Assembly: GCF_910594005.1 (NCBI RefSeq)
Contig: NC_057847.1
Coordinates: 26,449,001 to 26,513,000 of the forward strand
DNA: 64,000 bases
Source: Cervus elaphus
Taxonomy: Eukaryota > Chordata > Mammalia > Artiodactyla > Cervidae
Direction of reading: 5' to 3'
The notes beneath the pieces were generated by a model. It saw only the letters and a program-made list of their open reading frames with translations, did not search any database and was not told the DNA's origin. The position numbers and the translations under genes are program-made. Positions 43,643 to 55,383 of this stretch are shown one piece after another. How positions within the stretch are numbered: the first letter of the stretch is position 1; every line of letters starts with the position of its first letter.

Positions 43643-44070
43643 TACCCAGGATTCCAGACCATCATGAAATGGTTCAAACTAGCTTTCTAGGTCAAATCCA
43701 CTCATCAGTGGTCCCCGAGAATCCCACCCCTCCCCCTTTCCTCACAGTGTTCCCACTTCCCAACACACCTAACATCTCCATTTCTGAAATTCTACCCATC
43801 CCTCGCAGCCCATCTGGAAACCCTGGCTTTCCTAGTTCTCCCTGCAGGATGTGGCTCCTCTTTCCTCTGGACTACTGCTACTTGGCAGAGCTGTCTCATT
43901 GGAAAATCTCACCATTTTCTCCTTTGCCTATATAAGGCATTTGTCTTTGTGCATTTGTCTGAGCCTTCTGACTCCATTCCCAGATGAGTGAGGGCAAGAG
44001 CTGGGCCCTGCTCTTCTTTGCGTCCCTCACAACACATTGATGTTGGAAAATAAATGCTCCCTAAATAGAA
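43643..44070 (+). repeat. Possible L2 LINE 3' fragment
   Basis: 'gatgagtgagggcaagagct' and 'ggaaaataaatgctccctaa' at about 43983-44070 resemble the L2 end. The upstream C-rich part may belong to it. Confidence 0.4.
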
Positions 44071-44149
44071 CTAAGATGAGTGACTCTGACTTTATCGATT
44101 TCAAGCCAAGAAGAAAATATCAACCTGGTGGCGGGTTTTGTCAGGCTGT

Positions 44150-44345
44150 GAGGTGACTACCTGCTCTAGGGGGTTCTCAGCCTTTGCAATGTCCCAGGAT
44201 CCCCTGAAGGAACTGTTACCCACCATTTCCAGACTTACCCTCGAGGTTCTGCTTTCCTGCTGGAGTGAGGCCAGAAAAATCCCAGGTGATTTTGCTGCAG
44301 GTGACCCATACACCACAAGTTGGGAAACACGAACTTTGAATTGTA
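44150..44345. repeat. Probable hAT-type MER remnant
   Basis: 'ggttctcagcctttgcaatg' at one end and 'caagttgggaaacacgaact' near the other resemble the 'ggttctcaacc...gttgagaacc' ends of MER5-like DNA elements. Subfamily not assigned. Confidence 0.45.
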
Positions 44346-44370
44346 TATCTGCAAGTGAATAAAAAAGAGT

Positions 44371-44843
44371 GACACAGCATTTATTTTCTCTAGCTCTTTT
44401 ATCAGCTAAATTCGTAAGTTTCTTATGGGTACATCCTCCTACTGGGAATTAAAGGGGCTACATTTTCTGGAAATCTTCCAAATAGCCCTTAAAAATGTGG
44501 CATATTTTGTCACTCATGGGTAATGTGCTCTGATGACTTCTTGATCATGCTGGCGCCACCTGGAACCAAATACACTGACACCTCAAACTTTGAGGCAAGT
44601 AGTGACTTCTGATTTCCCTGGTCTCACAGCCCTGCATGGCTTCCAATGTGCCTTTGGGTGCTTTGTTTTTCCACAGGAAAACTCCCTGGGGGCGGATGTT
44701 GGATGCTTCTTCACACTGAGTTCTGAACATAGGCTCTGAAATTAGAAAATTTCCACAGCACATAGGCAAAAAGGATAATTTCCCCAGAAACCACTCAAAT
44801 ACCCATTTAAAAAGGGCCTTTCCCAAAGCCAACACAATCTAAA
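44371..44843. other. Unassigned DNA
   Basis: No repeat or gene recognised. A 96-codon minus frame (44545-44835) shows no domain. Confidence 0.4.
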
Positions 44844-45050
44844 GCGTTGGTCACTTAGTCATGTCCTTCTCTTTGTGACCCCATGGACTGTAGCCCACCA
44901 GGCTCCTCTGTCCAGGGCATTCTCCAGGCAGGCATACAGGAAAGACATCCCCTTTCCTTCTCCAGGGGATCTTCCTGACCTGGGGATCAAAACCAGGAGG
45001 ATTCCCACATTGCAGGCAGATTCTTTACCATCTGAGCTACCAGGGAAGCC
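44844..45050 (-). mobile_element. Bov-tA SINE
   Basis: Near complete, reversed: 'atggactgtagcccaccagg', 'gcattctccaggcaggcata', 'gatcttcctgacctggggat', head 'tttaccatctgagctaccag'. Duplication not clear. Confidence 0.93.
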
Positions 45051-45898
45051 CAAGCTAAGGATCTAACAAATATTATGACTCACTTGGATGTTAAACCTAA
45101 TAATTGCAGACACAAAGGTCTCTCACAATAGTCGGATCTGCAAGAGGAGATGAAATAAGTGTTCAACAACCCCTTGGCCTAGACGGGAGGCCATGCACAC
45201 CTCCTGCCAGAGTAGACAGCTCTGAGAGACGCAGACACTCCAGCTGAAGTACAAAGACCTGAAAGAGCAGAGAACCAAGTTCTATCCTGTGCACATTTTC
45301 CTTTCATTGTGTCCCTCGCTGGATCCACACCGAGAAGCTCCGTTAGTGTATGCAGGACTCAAGAGCGTAGCAACGGCTGATGTTCCAGCGAGGAATCACC
45401 TGATTCCTGAGAAAGCCTCTGGGTTTTTTTTTGATCCCTTGGCTGCAGGTCTCAGATTTTCCCATCCCCTTTTACCAGTACCTCCAAATAGGGATTGGCA
45501 TATAAAGCCCTGGCCAAGGAGCAATTAGAATTGAGCCCTTGGTGGGGAGTGAGCTGGGTTCAGGGTTGGTTCTGAGAGTAGCGTTGCTTCTCCCCACCCC
45601 ACCCCCAAGTGTCACTGCAACGGTAGCACTGAGGGTGTGGCGCAGACCTCATCTGATTGTACATCTCGCCTCTCATCACAGACTGCACTTGATTGTGCCC
45701 AAGGAAGGCACACTTGCTGGCCATACACTGACTCCTGGGCAGTATTTATCTGCTCTGCAATCTGGCATGGCTCCTGGGCTAGCCATTCAGAGCAGACTAG
45801 TCTCCCCAAGAGGTCTAGGGTGGCGGATCCCTGATATCTTGTTGCACCAAAGTTAAAGGCAATGACAGAGGTCAACAGAAAAGAAGGGAAAGACAATT
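45051..45898. other. Unassigned, repeat-poor DNA
   Basis: No repeat recognised. Overlapping frames (105 codons plus, 94 codons minus, at 45539-45896) have no domain and overlap one another. Confidence 0.4.
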
Positions 45899-45912
45899 AA
45901 GAAGTGATTCCT

Positions 45913-47173
45913 CAAACAGAGGCAAAACACTCTCTGACATAAATCATAGCAGGAACTTCTATGACCCACCTCCCAGAGTAATGGAAATAAAAGCAAAGAT
46001 AAACAAATGGGACCTAATTAAACTTAAAAGCTTTTGCACAACGAAGGAAACTATAAGCAAGGTGAGAAGACAGCCTCCAGAATGGGAGAAAATAATAGCA
46101 AATGAAGCAAATGACAAAGAATTAATCTCAAAAATATACAAGCAGCTCCTGCAGCTCAATTCCAGAAAAATAAGCAACCTAATCAAAAAATGGACCAAAG
46201 GACTAAACAGACATTTCTCCCAAGAAGACATACAGATGGCTAACAAACACATGAAAAGATGTTCAACATCACTCATTATCAGAGAAATGCAAATCAAAAC
46301 CACAATGAGGTACCATCTCATGCAGGTCAGAATGGCTGCTATCAAAAAGTCTACAAGCAATAAATGCTGGAGAGGGTGTAGAGAAAAAGGAACCCTCTTA
46401 CACTGTTGGTGGGAATACAAACTAGTACAGCCACTATGGAGAACAGTGTGGAGATCCCTTAAACAACTGGAAATAGAACTGCCATATGACCCAGCAATCC
46501 CACTGCTGGACATACACATCAAGCAAACCAGAATTGAAAGAGACCCGTGTACCCCAATGTTCATTGCAGCACTGTTTACAATAGCCAGGACATGGAAGCA
46601 ACCTAGATGTCCATCGGCAGATGAATGGATAAGAAAGTTGTGGTACATATACACAATGGAATATTACTCAGCTATTAAAAAGAATGCATTTGAATCAGTT
46701 CTAATGAGGTGGATGAAACTGGAGCCTATTATACAGAGTGAAGTAAGTCAGAAAGAAAAACACCAATACAGTCTATTAATGCATAAATATGGAATTTAGA
46801 AAGATGATAACGATGACCCTATATGCAGCTCAGCAAAGGAGACACAGATGTAAAGAACAGACTTTTGGATTCTGTGGGAGAAGGCGAGGGTGGGATGATT
46901 TGAGAGAATAGCATTGAAACATGTATATTATCATATGTGAAACAGATCACCAGTCCAGGTTCGATGCATGAGACAGGCTGCTCAGGGCTGGTGCACTGGG
47001 ATGACCCTGAGGGATGGGATGGGGAGGGAGGTGGGAGGGAGTTTCAGGATGGGGAACACGTGTACACCCATGGCTGATTCATGTGAATGTATGGCAAAAA
47101 CTACCACAATATCATAAAGTAATTGGGCTCCAATTTAAATAAATAAATAAATAAAAGAAACGAGGGGGAGGGA
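45913..47173 (+). mobile_element. Young 5'-truncated L1, third copy
   Basis: About 1.26 kb of L1 3' end. It begins within about 15 bases of the truncation point seen at 39347. The tail is (aaat)n at 47137-47155 rather than pure poly(A), followed by a G-rich dozen bases (47161-47172) before the duplication. Target-site duplication of 14 bp, 'aagaagtgattcct', at 45899-45912 and 47174-47187. Confidence 0.95.
45981..46799 (+). pseudogene. L1 ORF2 C-terminal part
   Basis: A 272-codon open frame to the natural stop: KINKWDLIKLKSFCTTKE, SKIYKQLLQLNSRKISN, NRHFSQEDIQMANKHMKRC, MQIKTTMRYHLMQVRMAAIK, the cysteine motif as CWRGCREKGTLLHCWW (one Gly to Arg change), RTVWRSLKQLEIELP and MFIAALFTIARTWKQPRCP. 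More diverged from the copy at 39347 than that copy is from the one at 4868, so either an older insertion or a different subfamily. Endonuclease and RT domains are absent. Confidence 0.92.
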
Positions 47174-47187
47174 AAGAAGTGATTCCT

Positions 47188-47599
47188 TACCTGGCCTGGC
47201 TGTTTCTCCTTCTACCCCTCCCACACCCTCAGCCCTAGTCAGCCCTAAATGTACATCACCAAGATAAAGAGGATTCGAGGAACACTGTATCTGAAAGCAT
47301 TGCTGAGGCCAGCATGGACGAGCTTTACCGCCATCAGTTTCAGAGACGTTTCATGGCCTAGCAAGCCCCAAGGTCAGGACAAAGAAACATCAGGGCTCAG
47401 GAATTTGGGGCCCACTTTGGGGTGACCTTGGACATACTGAGAGCTGAGAAACCCTAACCTAGAGGTGCTGCTGTTCTAGAAAATACTTAATTAGAACCAG
47501 CCCACGGGCACAGTGGCTTCATTCTCTGGGCTCAGCCCAGTGGTGGCCATCCTTCAGCAGCTCTTACTGGAGGCCAGGGGCCTTGAGCAGGCTGAGAAC
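47188..47599. other. Unassigned DNA
   Basis: No recognised feature. 'gagagctgagaaaccctaac' near 47440 could be the end of a MER-type element. Confidence 0.35.
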
Positions 47600-47790
47600 A
47601 ATCTCTCCCGCCATGAACCAGCTGCAGGTCCTTGGGCAGCTGCTTAAGCTTGCCATATTTCATCTGGAAAATGAAATAATATCTCCTTGGTGAAATAATG
47701 TAAGTCAAAGTTTCACATTTTGCCTAGTTCTAAGCAAGAGTTCAATTAGTGGTGACTATTTCTCTTGTTATTGTTATTCCTATTTCACAA
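47600..47790 (+). repeat. MIR SINE
   Basis: 'aggtccttgggcagctgctt', 'catatttcatctggaaaatg', 'aaataatatctccttggtg' and 'agcaagagttcaattagtgg' follow the MIR order. Confidence 0.7.
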
Positions 47791-49689
47791 TATTAATATT
47801 ATTAAAACAGCCTGACAATCATTTTAGATCCATCTCTGCTTGTCCCATGTCCAAGGGGACACTGAGGCCAGGGATAAATGGAATAAACCTTGGCAAAGGA
47901 GCCAGCAGCTCAGGAACTCGTGGCCCCTCTAGTGGTGTGACATTGAACTTTTCAGCCACGGAAGGAAAGGCTTCCTCTCTAGGCTGACTTTGAATAGAAA
48001 AGAAGGGAGAGATGAAAAGTAAAATTGCTTACTTTTTTTTTTTTTGCTGTGGAGAAAATGAGGTTTACTAATGACGTTGTTTTCAGAACTTCGGTGGGCT
48101 TTCCAGGAAAGGAGGGTTGTGAAAGAAGGCAGTGATGTGATCTGTTGGCACTCTTTCTTCCAACAGGCAGCCCCAGACTTTGTGAAGACAAGGTTTTGGG
48201 AGGTCCCCAAGATGAACACATGTCTCCCGTGCCTGTCCCCTCAACACTTTCGCCAGCCCTTGCTGGCAGGCCAAGGACACAGTCACAGGCTTCAGCTCCA
48301 GGAGATCAGGAAATAACCCAAGCCAGCCTCTGACCCAGATTTGTCAATTCCGAGTTAAATTCCCTAAACATTTGTAAAGACTTAAAGAAGGAAAGCAGCT
48401 GACAACCTTATTTTTTCCTGAAATGTTGGAATGAAAATTTGAGGTATGTATAAACAAAGAACGGTATTTGTAGACCTTCCCTTGGGGTCACAGAAGTTGT
48501 AAAACCAAGAGAAGAGAGACTGGTGCAAACTCTCAGTGATCCCCATTGACCTCCCAAGACAGAGCTCAGGCTCTGAGCCCGCACATCTTTGCCAAGCATG
48601 GCCTCTGTCCGCTTCAGCCTTGGAGAGAGACTGGATAGTGAGCTAGGAGTTCAGGGCAGGAGACCTGGCAGGATTCATCAGAGTCCAGTTTTCCATGAGG
48701 GAAAGAAATGCTGGAGAGGACCATGAAAGGCAGGGGTGGCCATTTGTTTCTTGGGTCTAACTTTTTAAAATATTAGGAGTGAATTGTAGACCAATCAAAA
48801 CTCAGCTGTATTAGAAAAACTGAAACTGGACAAGACCAGGGGCCAAAAACATTTCCTGAGAATCTGTGCAAAGTGGTTGGATACAAGGAAGTCAGCTCTA
48901 ATGGCAAGTAGATAGTCTGTGAACTCCTAGATATTTTTTTTTAAGACTAAGGAGGACAAAGTTTGTTTTTGTGGAAATGTGAGCAAATCTCATCTTAAAA
49001 CACATGGGGGGATGGGAGGTGGAGATGAGTTAATATAGTAATTATAGACCAGATAGCACTGATAACTAGGGGAATTTGATTGAATCACTCATTAGTCTCT
49101 GCATCAAAGAGCATAAAACCCCAGGAAGCAACCAATAGGGCTTTATGAAATGCCTAAGGAAAAGAAAGTTCAAGTGCAACCTGCTTTTCAAATTTGGGCA
49201 TAGTCACCACCATAGTCACACCACCCCTGAGCCCAGAACCCCTTGATTTATGTCATCCCCCAACCTGATCCTCCAGAGGGATCACAGAAGCCAAGAACGC
49301 AAATGGGACATGGTTTCTACCTGCCAAGAGCACTAAGTGAGGGAGACCAATGCACATATTAATAAAATTAAAAGTTGATCGTAGTTAAAACACAAGGGAA
49401 TATTCAGACTTAAGCAATAACTCTTAACCATCAGGATGATAACATGGGAATTTCCTCCGAGGGAGAAGGAAAGAGTTTCTGCCTTTAGATGTAAAGGTGA
49501 GATTAAATATAAATAGCCAGTCATCTTGGGTGGTTATTCCTTCACCTGCCCCAGAACGGAATGGAGTCTGGGGCAGGTAATAAGGCGAGGCCCCTACCAC
49601 TGTATAATTCTAAGACAGCCTCATTTCAGAGTTGCTAAAAATAGAAGCATGGTGTCTGGTATGTAACAATATACAATATTGCAGCTGTG
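47791..49689. other. Repeat-poor DNA
   Basis: Apart from a T run at 48033-48045, no repeat recognised. Around 48071-48333 several short frames overlap on both strands; this region has no demonstrable exon although a polypyrimidine-AG ('ctttcttccaacag') precedes 48168. Confidence 0.35.
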
Positions 49690-49870
49690 TCTTTATGATG
49701 AATAATAATACTTTGGAGTTATATGATGAGGCAATCACTTTGCAAGCGCAATCTCATTAACCCTCACAATATTCTGATTAGGTAGGCAGGTGGCAAGTGA
49801 TCTGAACTCAGTCTGCAGTTGAAGCAACCAAGACACAGAGAAGCTCAGAAACTTCTCAGGGAACACAAGC
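49690..49870 (-). repeat. MIR SINE (reverse), diverged
   Basis: 'gcgcaatctcattaaccctc', 'acaatattctgattaggtag' and 'agacacagagaagctcagaa' match the reverse MIR layout. Confidence 0.6.
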
Positions 49871-52824
49871 TTTTCCTGTCAGAGCTGGGAGCGTCGTCCA
49901 GATCTCCTTTCCCAAACCCTGGGGCCAGGAGCAGGGGTTGGCATCGCTTCTAAACTGCAGGAGCAACGTGGTGCTGCCCTCTGTGATCCAGTAAACACAC
50001 GCCCCGGGTGTGCTCTCCTGGAAAACACTGCTGATTTCTCTTGAATGAACGCCAGTGCCACCCCAAGATAAAAAGTTTAGTGTTTCTTTGTCTATTCTTT
50101 CTCTCTGGCAATTAATTAACCTCTTCCTCCCTCCAAAATCCAACCCGTCTTGAAACAAACCAAAGAAATTTTAAAACCACACCAAAACCTCTTGATGACT
50201 TATTTCCTGATGCTGTCACTGCCTTTTGAGCTTTTGTTCTCATCCACGGGCCCGATTTAATCGAAGATCGATTGCTTAAGAAAAAGAAGAAAAAGTCACC
50301 GTTTAGAAAAGTCTCTAAACACTCAGACAAGCACCCCTCCTCAATGGCTTGCTCCTCCGAATCCTGATTTTATTCTTTTCTTTGTTAATAGGGAAAAAAA
50401 GATTCCTTTGCTTTTCTAAACAAGCTGAGTCTTTCCCGCAGACCAGAGGAACAGGTTTGGTGGTGCTGATATAAAATCACAGGAAAATGACACCATTGGT
50501 CAGGAAACGTTTGCCAGCCAAGAGTAAAAGGCGCTTTCCCAGCCTCTGGGGAAACGCCGAGGTTTGTTTATTCGGGAATTGTGAGATTAATATAGCAACT
50601 CGGGTTTTGTGTTTTTGGGGTAGGTTTCTCTGGCTCCCTTAGAGACACGATACAAGGCCACCTCTTCAAATTGTTAATTATGTACTGCCCCCTAGGGACT
50701 TTTGTTTTGCTGATGGCAACCTGCTTCAAATCCTGTAGGAAATATTTATCAGCCGGCTTCAGCCAGCATTTGCCTCCTAGAAAGCTGAACATTTTTGTGA
50801 CCTTGTTGTACTGAGTCCACCCCTTTCCCTGGCAAATTGCATTCAAACACTTTACTTTTCGGATTGTTGATTTTCTCCCTCCCACTTTTGTCTTTATTTC
50901 CGGGATGGTTTCATTTGCATAATCTAGGGTAGACCGCTCTTCTCTCTTTCAAAACTCTGCCTTTCCCGCCTCCACCACATTTCCCCTGTGGTTTGGTAAA
51001 CATCTCTGAATTTGGGGAAAAGAGGAAGAGCAAACTGTGAATTAGAGACACTTACACATATGCACTTACGTATTTATCTGTACTTACTGATGGAGGAGTT
51101 ATCCACACTCTGAAATGTGCTCTATAAAATCCCATTTAAATCAAAAACTTTTATCAGAAAAACGAAATTGCTTTATGATTGAATAGCACTTTCCTTCTGA
51201 GTACCAGCCATTGAGGCTGATGAAATGACCAAGAGGACACTCTTCCCCAGAAAGACATCCTTGCCCTTTATTTTTTAAAGTTGCAAGAAAAAATTTCAGC
51301 ACCATATTCCTTCACAGAGCTTCTCTCAGACTGGGGGACAACTTTCACCTGTAATTAATGACATTTGGGTATCTGATAAAAATATTGCAAATATGCATGT
51401 TTGTGTAGTTTTGTTTTGTTTTTAATAATGGATGAGACAGCTCTGGCAGGAATCTTCATGAATTATATATTTTTTAAAACACACACACACATTCTGAACA
51501 CAACAACTTTAGCAAATATATGCATGATCAAAACAGTTCAGAAATATAAGATCTGAAAATGAGAAAGGGCAGCAGGTTTTTGAATAGGCTTCATCAGCGG
51601 AGGGGAGAGGTCAGCGGTGGAGGTTAGTTATAGGAGCGATTAAGTCTCCTCTGACACCCACGGTACAAGCCGCTTAACATAATCAGCTGCAATCAGCAAA
51701 ACTGCTGTTTATTACAAAACGTTTTTCCCTTTTAATATTTCACATTGTTATGTAAAACGGTGCAGTGTAGGGACACACACATTTCACCAGGGACAAATTG
51801 TACAAATTGTCAGCAATAATAATTTGTGGCTCTTCTCGTGACATCTTTGGAAGTTAAAAACCGTGCAGCGATACCTCTCCAGAGCTATTTTCTCTAATGT
51901 GGTTAATGGTTTGCACTGGAGTTGACCAGCCACTCTCTGTACGATGTTGTCACCATCTACCATTGTGCGAAAATGTTTGTGTGACCGTATATCAATCAGA
52001 TGAGCCTGTAATTCAGGGCTGTGAAGCTTTGTTCTGCTCACTCTTCCCCAATTGGTCAGGGCCCTCCATTACAGGTGTGTCTCCTTCAGATTTCCTGTTC
52101 TGCCTTAATCATCAAAGTGATGCCTTTTTCAAAACATTTTCATTTAAAAGGAACCGATTATGAGGCGCACAATAGGCATCCATGTAGAATTCCTTTTTGA
52201 AATTCACACACTGAGGGTTGGAATAAGAGAAATGTCCTGTCTACTAGGACAGATTATGGTGACCTAGGTTAGAGGACACTTGGATATGATCCCCACACTT
52301 CTCTAAGGAAAATGAGCAGGTACAGAGCCGACCATTGCTGGTTTCCATTCCAGCCTGCTAAGATGCTTCCAGTTTCTGGGAGCTGTCTCGAATAGCTCAT
52401 CCCTGGCCACACGTCCCACCCACCGGGAACCAGTCTAGCTGTTCACAGGAATGCTGGACTGAGAGGAAGCCCTGGGAGCCAGACACACAGGATTTTATTT
52501 TTACTAGCATGCGAATACTTAAAAGATACAATAAATGTTGTCCCTTTCAAAGTGGTCATATTGGCAGGCTAAATGATAACAACTCAAACGAACAATGATG
52601 TGGCTATTTCTCACATTTTTGGTCCGTCTTATTTCCAAGCCATGCAAGGCAACATTTCACTACTTTATGCACATGTTTTCTTCTGAACCCCAGTTTAATT
52701 ATCCATTTTCTTATTCATGGCTCCAAGTGAGTGGGCATTCCTTACACTTTGTACATGTTTCTATTAAAATCACCCTTTTGGGTGTTTATTTATAGATCTA
52801 TTTCTCTGATGTAATAAACTCTGT
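49871..52824. other. Most repeat-poor interval; candidate conserved noncoding DNA
   Basis: Nearly 3 kb with no transposable element I can recognise, only a short (ac)n at about 51479-51490. Two blocks stand out: 50540-50930 and 51580-52180. They keep CpGs ('cagcggtgg', 'acggtacaagccgc', 'aaaccgtgcagcg'), E-box and homeobox-like words ('aatcagctgcaatcagc', 'caatcagatgag') and have no coding frame. The longest frame (105 codons, 50568-50885, minus) has no domain. Regulatory function is inference. Confidence 0.45.
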
Positions 52825-52925
52825 GCGGTGAGGAAATTTTTATTTTCACCTCTACCTGCATTGCTGTCTGGATGTGTCAGCACATACTAAGCACTCCATG
52901 GATGCTCTTGCTAAATAAATGAGTG
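52825..52925 (+). repeat. L2/MIR-type 3' end
   Basis: 'cacatactaagcactccatg' followed by 'ctaaataaatgagtgaa' resembles the terminal 'agtaggtgctcaataaatg' words of L2/MIR. Confidence 0.5.
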
Positions 52926-53194
52926 AAAACTTTGCAGAAATTAAATTCATTCTTAGAGGACAAAGATATGCCTCCATAAGGGCTCTGGACTCTGAAGACT
53001 ATTTTAATATAGTTCAATTACTTGAACATTTCTTGAACAATAGAAACTTTCCAGGAATTAGTCTTCACAGGGACAGGATGTCTTTAAAATGTAAAAACTT
53101 TGTTGGATTCTCAAAACCCCAGTCATCAGACTTTCCTGACCATTACTGTTCAATGGGAATACAATGCAAGCCACTTACTTAATTTACCTTTTCT

Positions 53195-53788
53195 GATAGC
53201 CAAATTTTAAAAAGAGGAAACTGGTGAAATTAGATTTGATAGTAATAATTTATTTAACCTACTATATCCCAAGTTTTTACTTCAACATATAATCAACCAA
53301 GAGGGCTTCCCTCATAGCTCAGTTGATAAAGAATCCTCCTGCAATGCAGGAGACCCCGGTTCAATTCCTGGGTCTGGAAGATCCACTGGAGGAAGGATAG
53401 GCTACCCACTCCAGTATTCTTGGGCTTCCCTGGTGGCTCAGCTGGTAAAGAATCCGCCTGCAATGAGGGAGACCTGAATTCGATCCCTGAGTTGGGAAGA
53501 TCCCCTGGAGAAGGGAAAGGCTACCCACTCCAGCATTCTGGCCTGGAGAATTCCATGGACTTTATAGTCCATGGGCTCGCAAAGAGTTGGACATGACTGA
53601 ATGACTTTCACTTCACATAATCAACTAAAAATGATCAATAAAATATTTCACATTATTTTTTTCTTATTGTCCTAAGTCTTTCAAATGTGGTTGTGTTTTT
53701 ACACTTACAGCACATCTCCATTGGCACTGACCACATTGCAAATGCTCTGTACCCACAGGTGGTAGTAGCTACCATATTGGATAGTGTA
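53195..53788. repeat. DNA transposon remnant (hAT-type MER), split by a SINE dimer
   Basis: Left part to 53297 ('ctggtgaaattagatttgat', 'ttatttaacctactatatcc') and right part from 53617 ('cattattttttt', 'tacacttacagcacatctcc', 'gctaccatattggatagtg') are collinear with a common mammalian MER element whose end reads 'ccatattggacagc'. I do not assign the subfamily. Confidence 0.7.
53298..53616 (+). mobile_element. Bov-tA SINE tandem dimer (two tRNA-like heads)
   Basis: First unit, 53302-53419: 'gggcttccctcatagctcag', box B 'ggttcaattcc', up to 'ccactccagtattct'. A second full unit starts at 53422: 'gggcttccctggtggctcag', box B 'attcgatccc', then the Bov-A body 'actttatagtccatgggctc' and '(tttcac)' end. 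One duplication, 'ataatcaac' at 53289-53297 and 53617-53625, brackets both units, so they inserted as one piece. Confidence 0.92.
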
Positions 53789-54892
53789 CTCCTAGCCTAG
53801 CCTCATAGTCCTTTTAGCCTGCACCTTCCTGGGGCTGAAGCGGGCAGCAGTAGGCAGTGACTGGACGTACTCAGGGTACTCAAGTCAACACTTGGCCTTT
53901 TCTTCCCAGTTGAAACAAAAGCTAGCAATGAGATTTAGCTCAAATTAGAAGCTCAAAAGCTCATGAAACACATCAGCTTCTATGTTATCCATGCTAATAA
54001 CATTTTTCTCCCTTGGGCTAGTCATTCTCTTGCTCTTCTTATTTTCACCCCAACCCAGTGTGTGGAGACAAGTGGTTTCAGCTAGAATAGTAGCAGTGAA
54101 GTTGGTGGGACTTAGAGAACTGGATGAGAGAAAAAGAGAGGCATCAGGGATGATTCCTAGGTGTTTTCCTTGTTCAGTGGACCCTGTTCAATAGACCCTA
54201 GGGGCATTCTAACATGACAGGCTGGAAGAGTAGGGGGAACCAACAAGAGGGGCTGAGAGGAAGGAGCCGCCTGAGAATCAAAGACCAACCAAAAGGGGGA
54301 GGGGTGATGGAGGGGTCCCAGAACCTAGAGTAGACAAGGGTGGTCAGCTCTTAGAGGTCAAGTAAGCCTCGTGGATGAAAAAACGTGAAATACACAAAAT
54401 GATAGAGAAGATAGGCTTGGACAGTGAACAGAACAGAATCGGAATAGTCTGAGGACAGGTGGCAGGTCACACTGAACCAACGGGCCTGGACAAGTACAAG
54501 GGCTGGATCAGAGGAGATCTGGCATTAAAGCCCAATGAAGCCAGCACCAAAACGTAGACAAAACAAGGCTCCATATTGGCCTTGAGAGACTCTACGTCCC
54601 TCATTAGCCCAGGAAAAGCTACCCCTCCACCATATTTTCCTTCTGCACATAGAAGGACCAGAGACACCCCCTGCTACCAGGGACTTGCAGAGTTGAAGTA
54701 CATGGAGGATTGAGCCAAAGGAAATTTAGTATAAACTGAGACCCTGATTTCTCAGCAGTAGCCATGCCTAGGAAATTTGATGATAGAAATTCTTGTTGAT
54801 ATTGTATAATTGACCTAAAAATTAGGTCAATTGGTCAAACAAAGTATGAAAGATTCAGATAAGGCAGTCATAAGCACCTATTGGGCATGAAT
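53789..54892. other. Unassigned DNA, with an old dispersed repeat
   Basis: About 54060-54190 ('gaatagtagcagtgaagttg', 'gagaggcatcagggatgatt') resembles a widespread old mammalian repeat that I cannot name. The rest shows nothing recognisable. Confidence 0.35.
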
Positions 54893-54997
54893 TTGAATAA
54901 ACTCTGGGAGGTAGTGAAGTACAGGGAAGCCTGGTGTGCTACAGTCCACGGGGTCTCAACGAGTCGGACACGACTGAGGGATTGAACAACAACAAAG
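54893..54997 (+). mobile_element. BovB/Bov-A 3'-end fragment
   Basis: 'aaactctgggaggtagtgaa', 'acagggaagcctggtgtgct', 'gagtcggacacgactgaggg' and end 'ttgaacaacaacaaagc' match the last 100 bases of BovB in sense orientation. A short 3'-only insertion inside an L1M. Confidence 0.85.
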
Positions 54998-55345
54998 CTC
55001 CTGTTAAAAATAATAAGAGCTGTAAATACTGACAGAGAAATATATGAATGGTTCACTTTTAAGTGGATAAAGCAAGGTTCATAACAGTATATAAAGTATG
55101 CTTACTTTTACTGGGGGTGGAAGGGGTCATATACATAATGCATATTATGTACCCCCATAAATATACTTTGTATGTGCACAAGAATTTTCTGGAAGGATTA
55201 AAAAGAAGCTGTTAATAATAGTTGCCTCCGGAAGGAGAACAAGAAAGGAATTTAGGATGTGGTAGACATTTGCATTTTGTGTGTAATTTTTAGCGTTGCT
55301 TGATTTCTTCTGACCTGGTACCAGAGTTATTATTTTTTAATTAAA
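54998..55345 (+). mobile_element. Ancient L1M fragment
   Basis: 'aagtggataaagcaaggttc', 'aacagtatataaagtatgct', 'ggaaggggtcatatacataa', 'ttctggaaggattaaaaaga', 'gttgcctccggaaggagaac' are old L1 3' UTR landmarks. Confidence 0.7.
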
Positions 55346-55383
55346 AAAACAATTTAAAGTATTTCAACCAATATTTTACTTGT

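Noticed and set aside
48150..48330. Possible exon after 'ctttcttccaacag'
   Set aside because: A polypyrimidine-AG alone is common. No matching donor, frame conservation or domain could be shown.
53422..53500. tRNA gene
   Set aside because: Box A/B-like words belong to tRNA-derived SINE heads. There is no complete cloverleaf, and many diverged copies exist.
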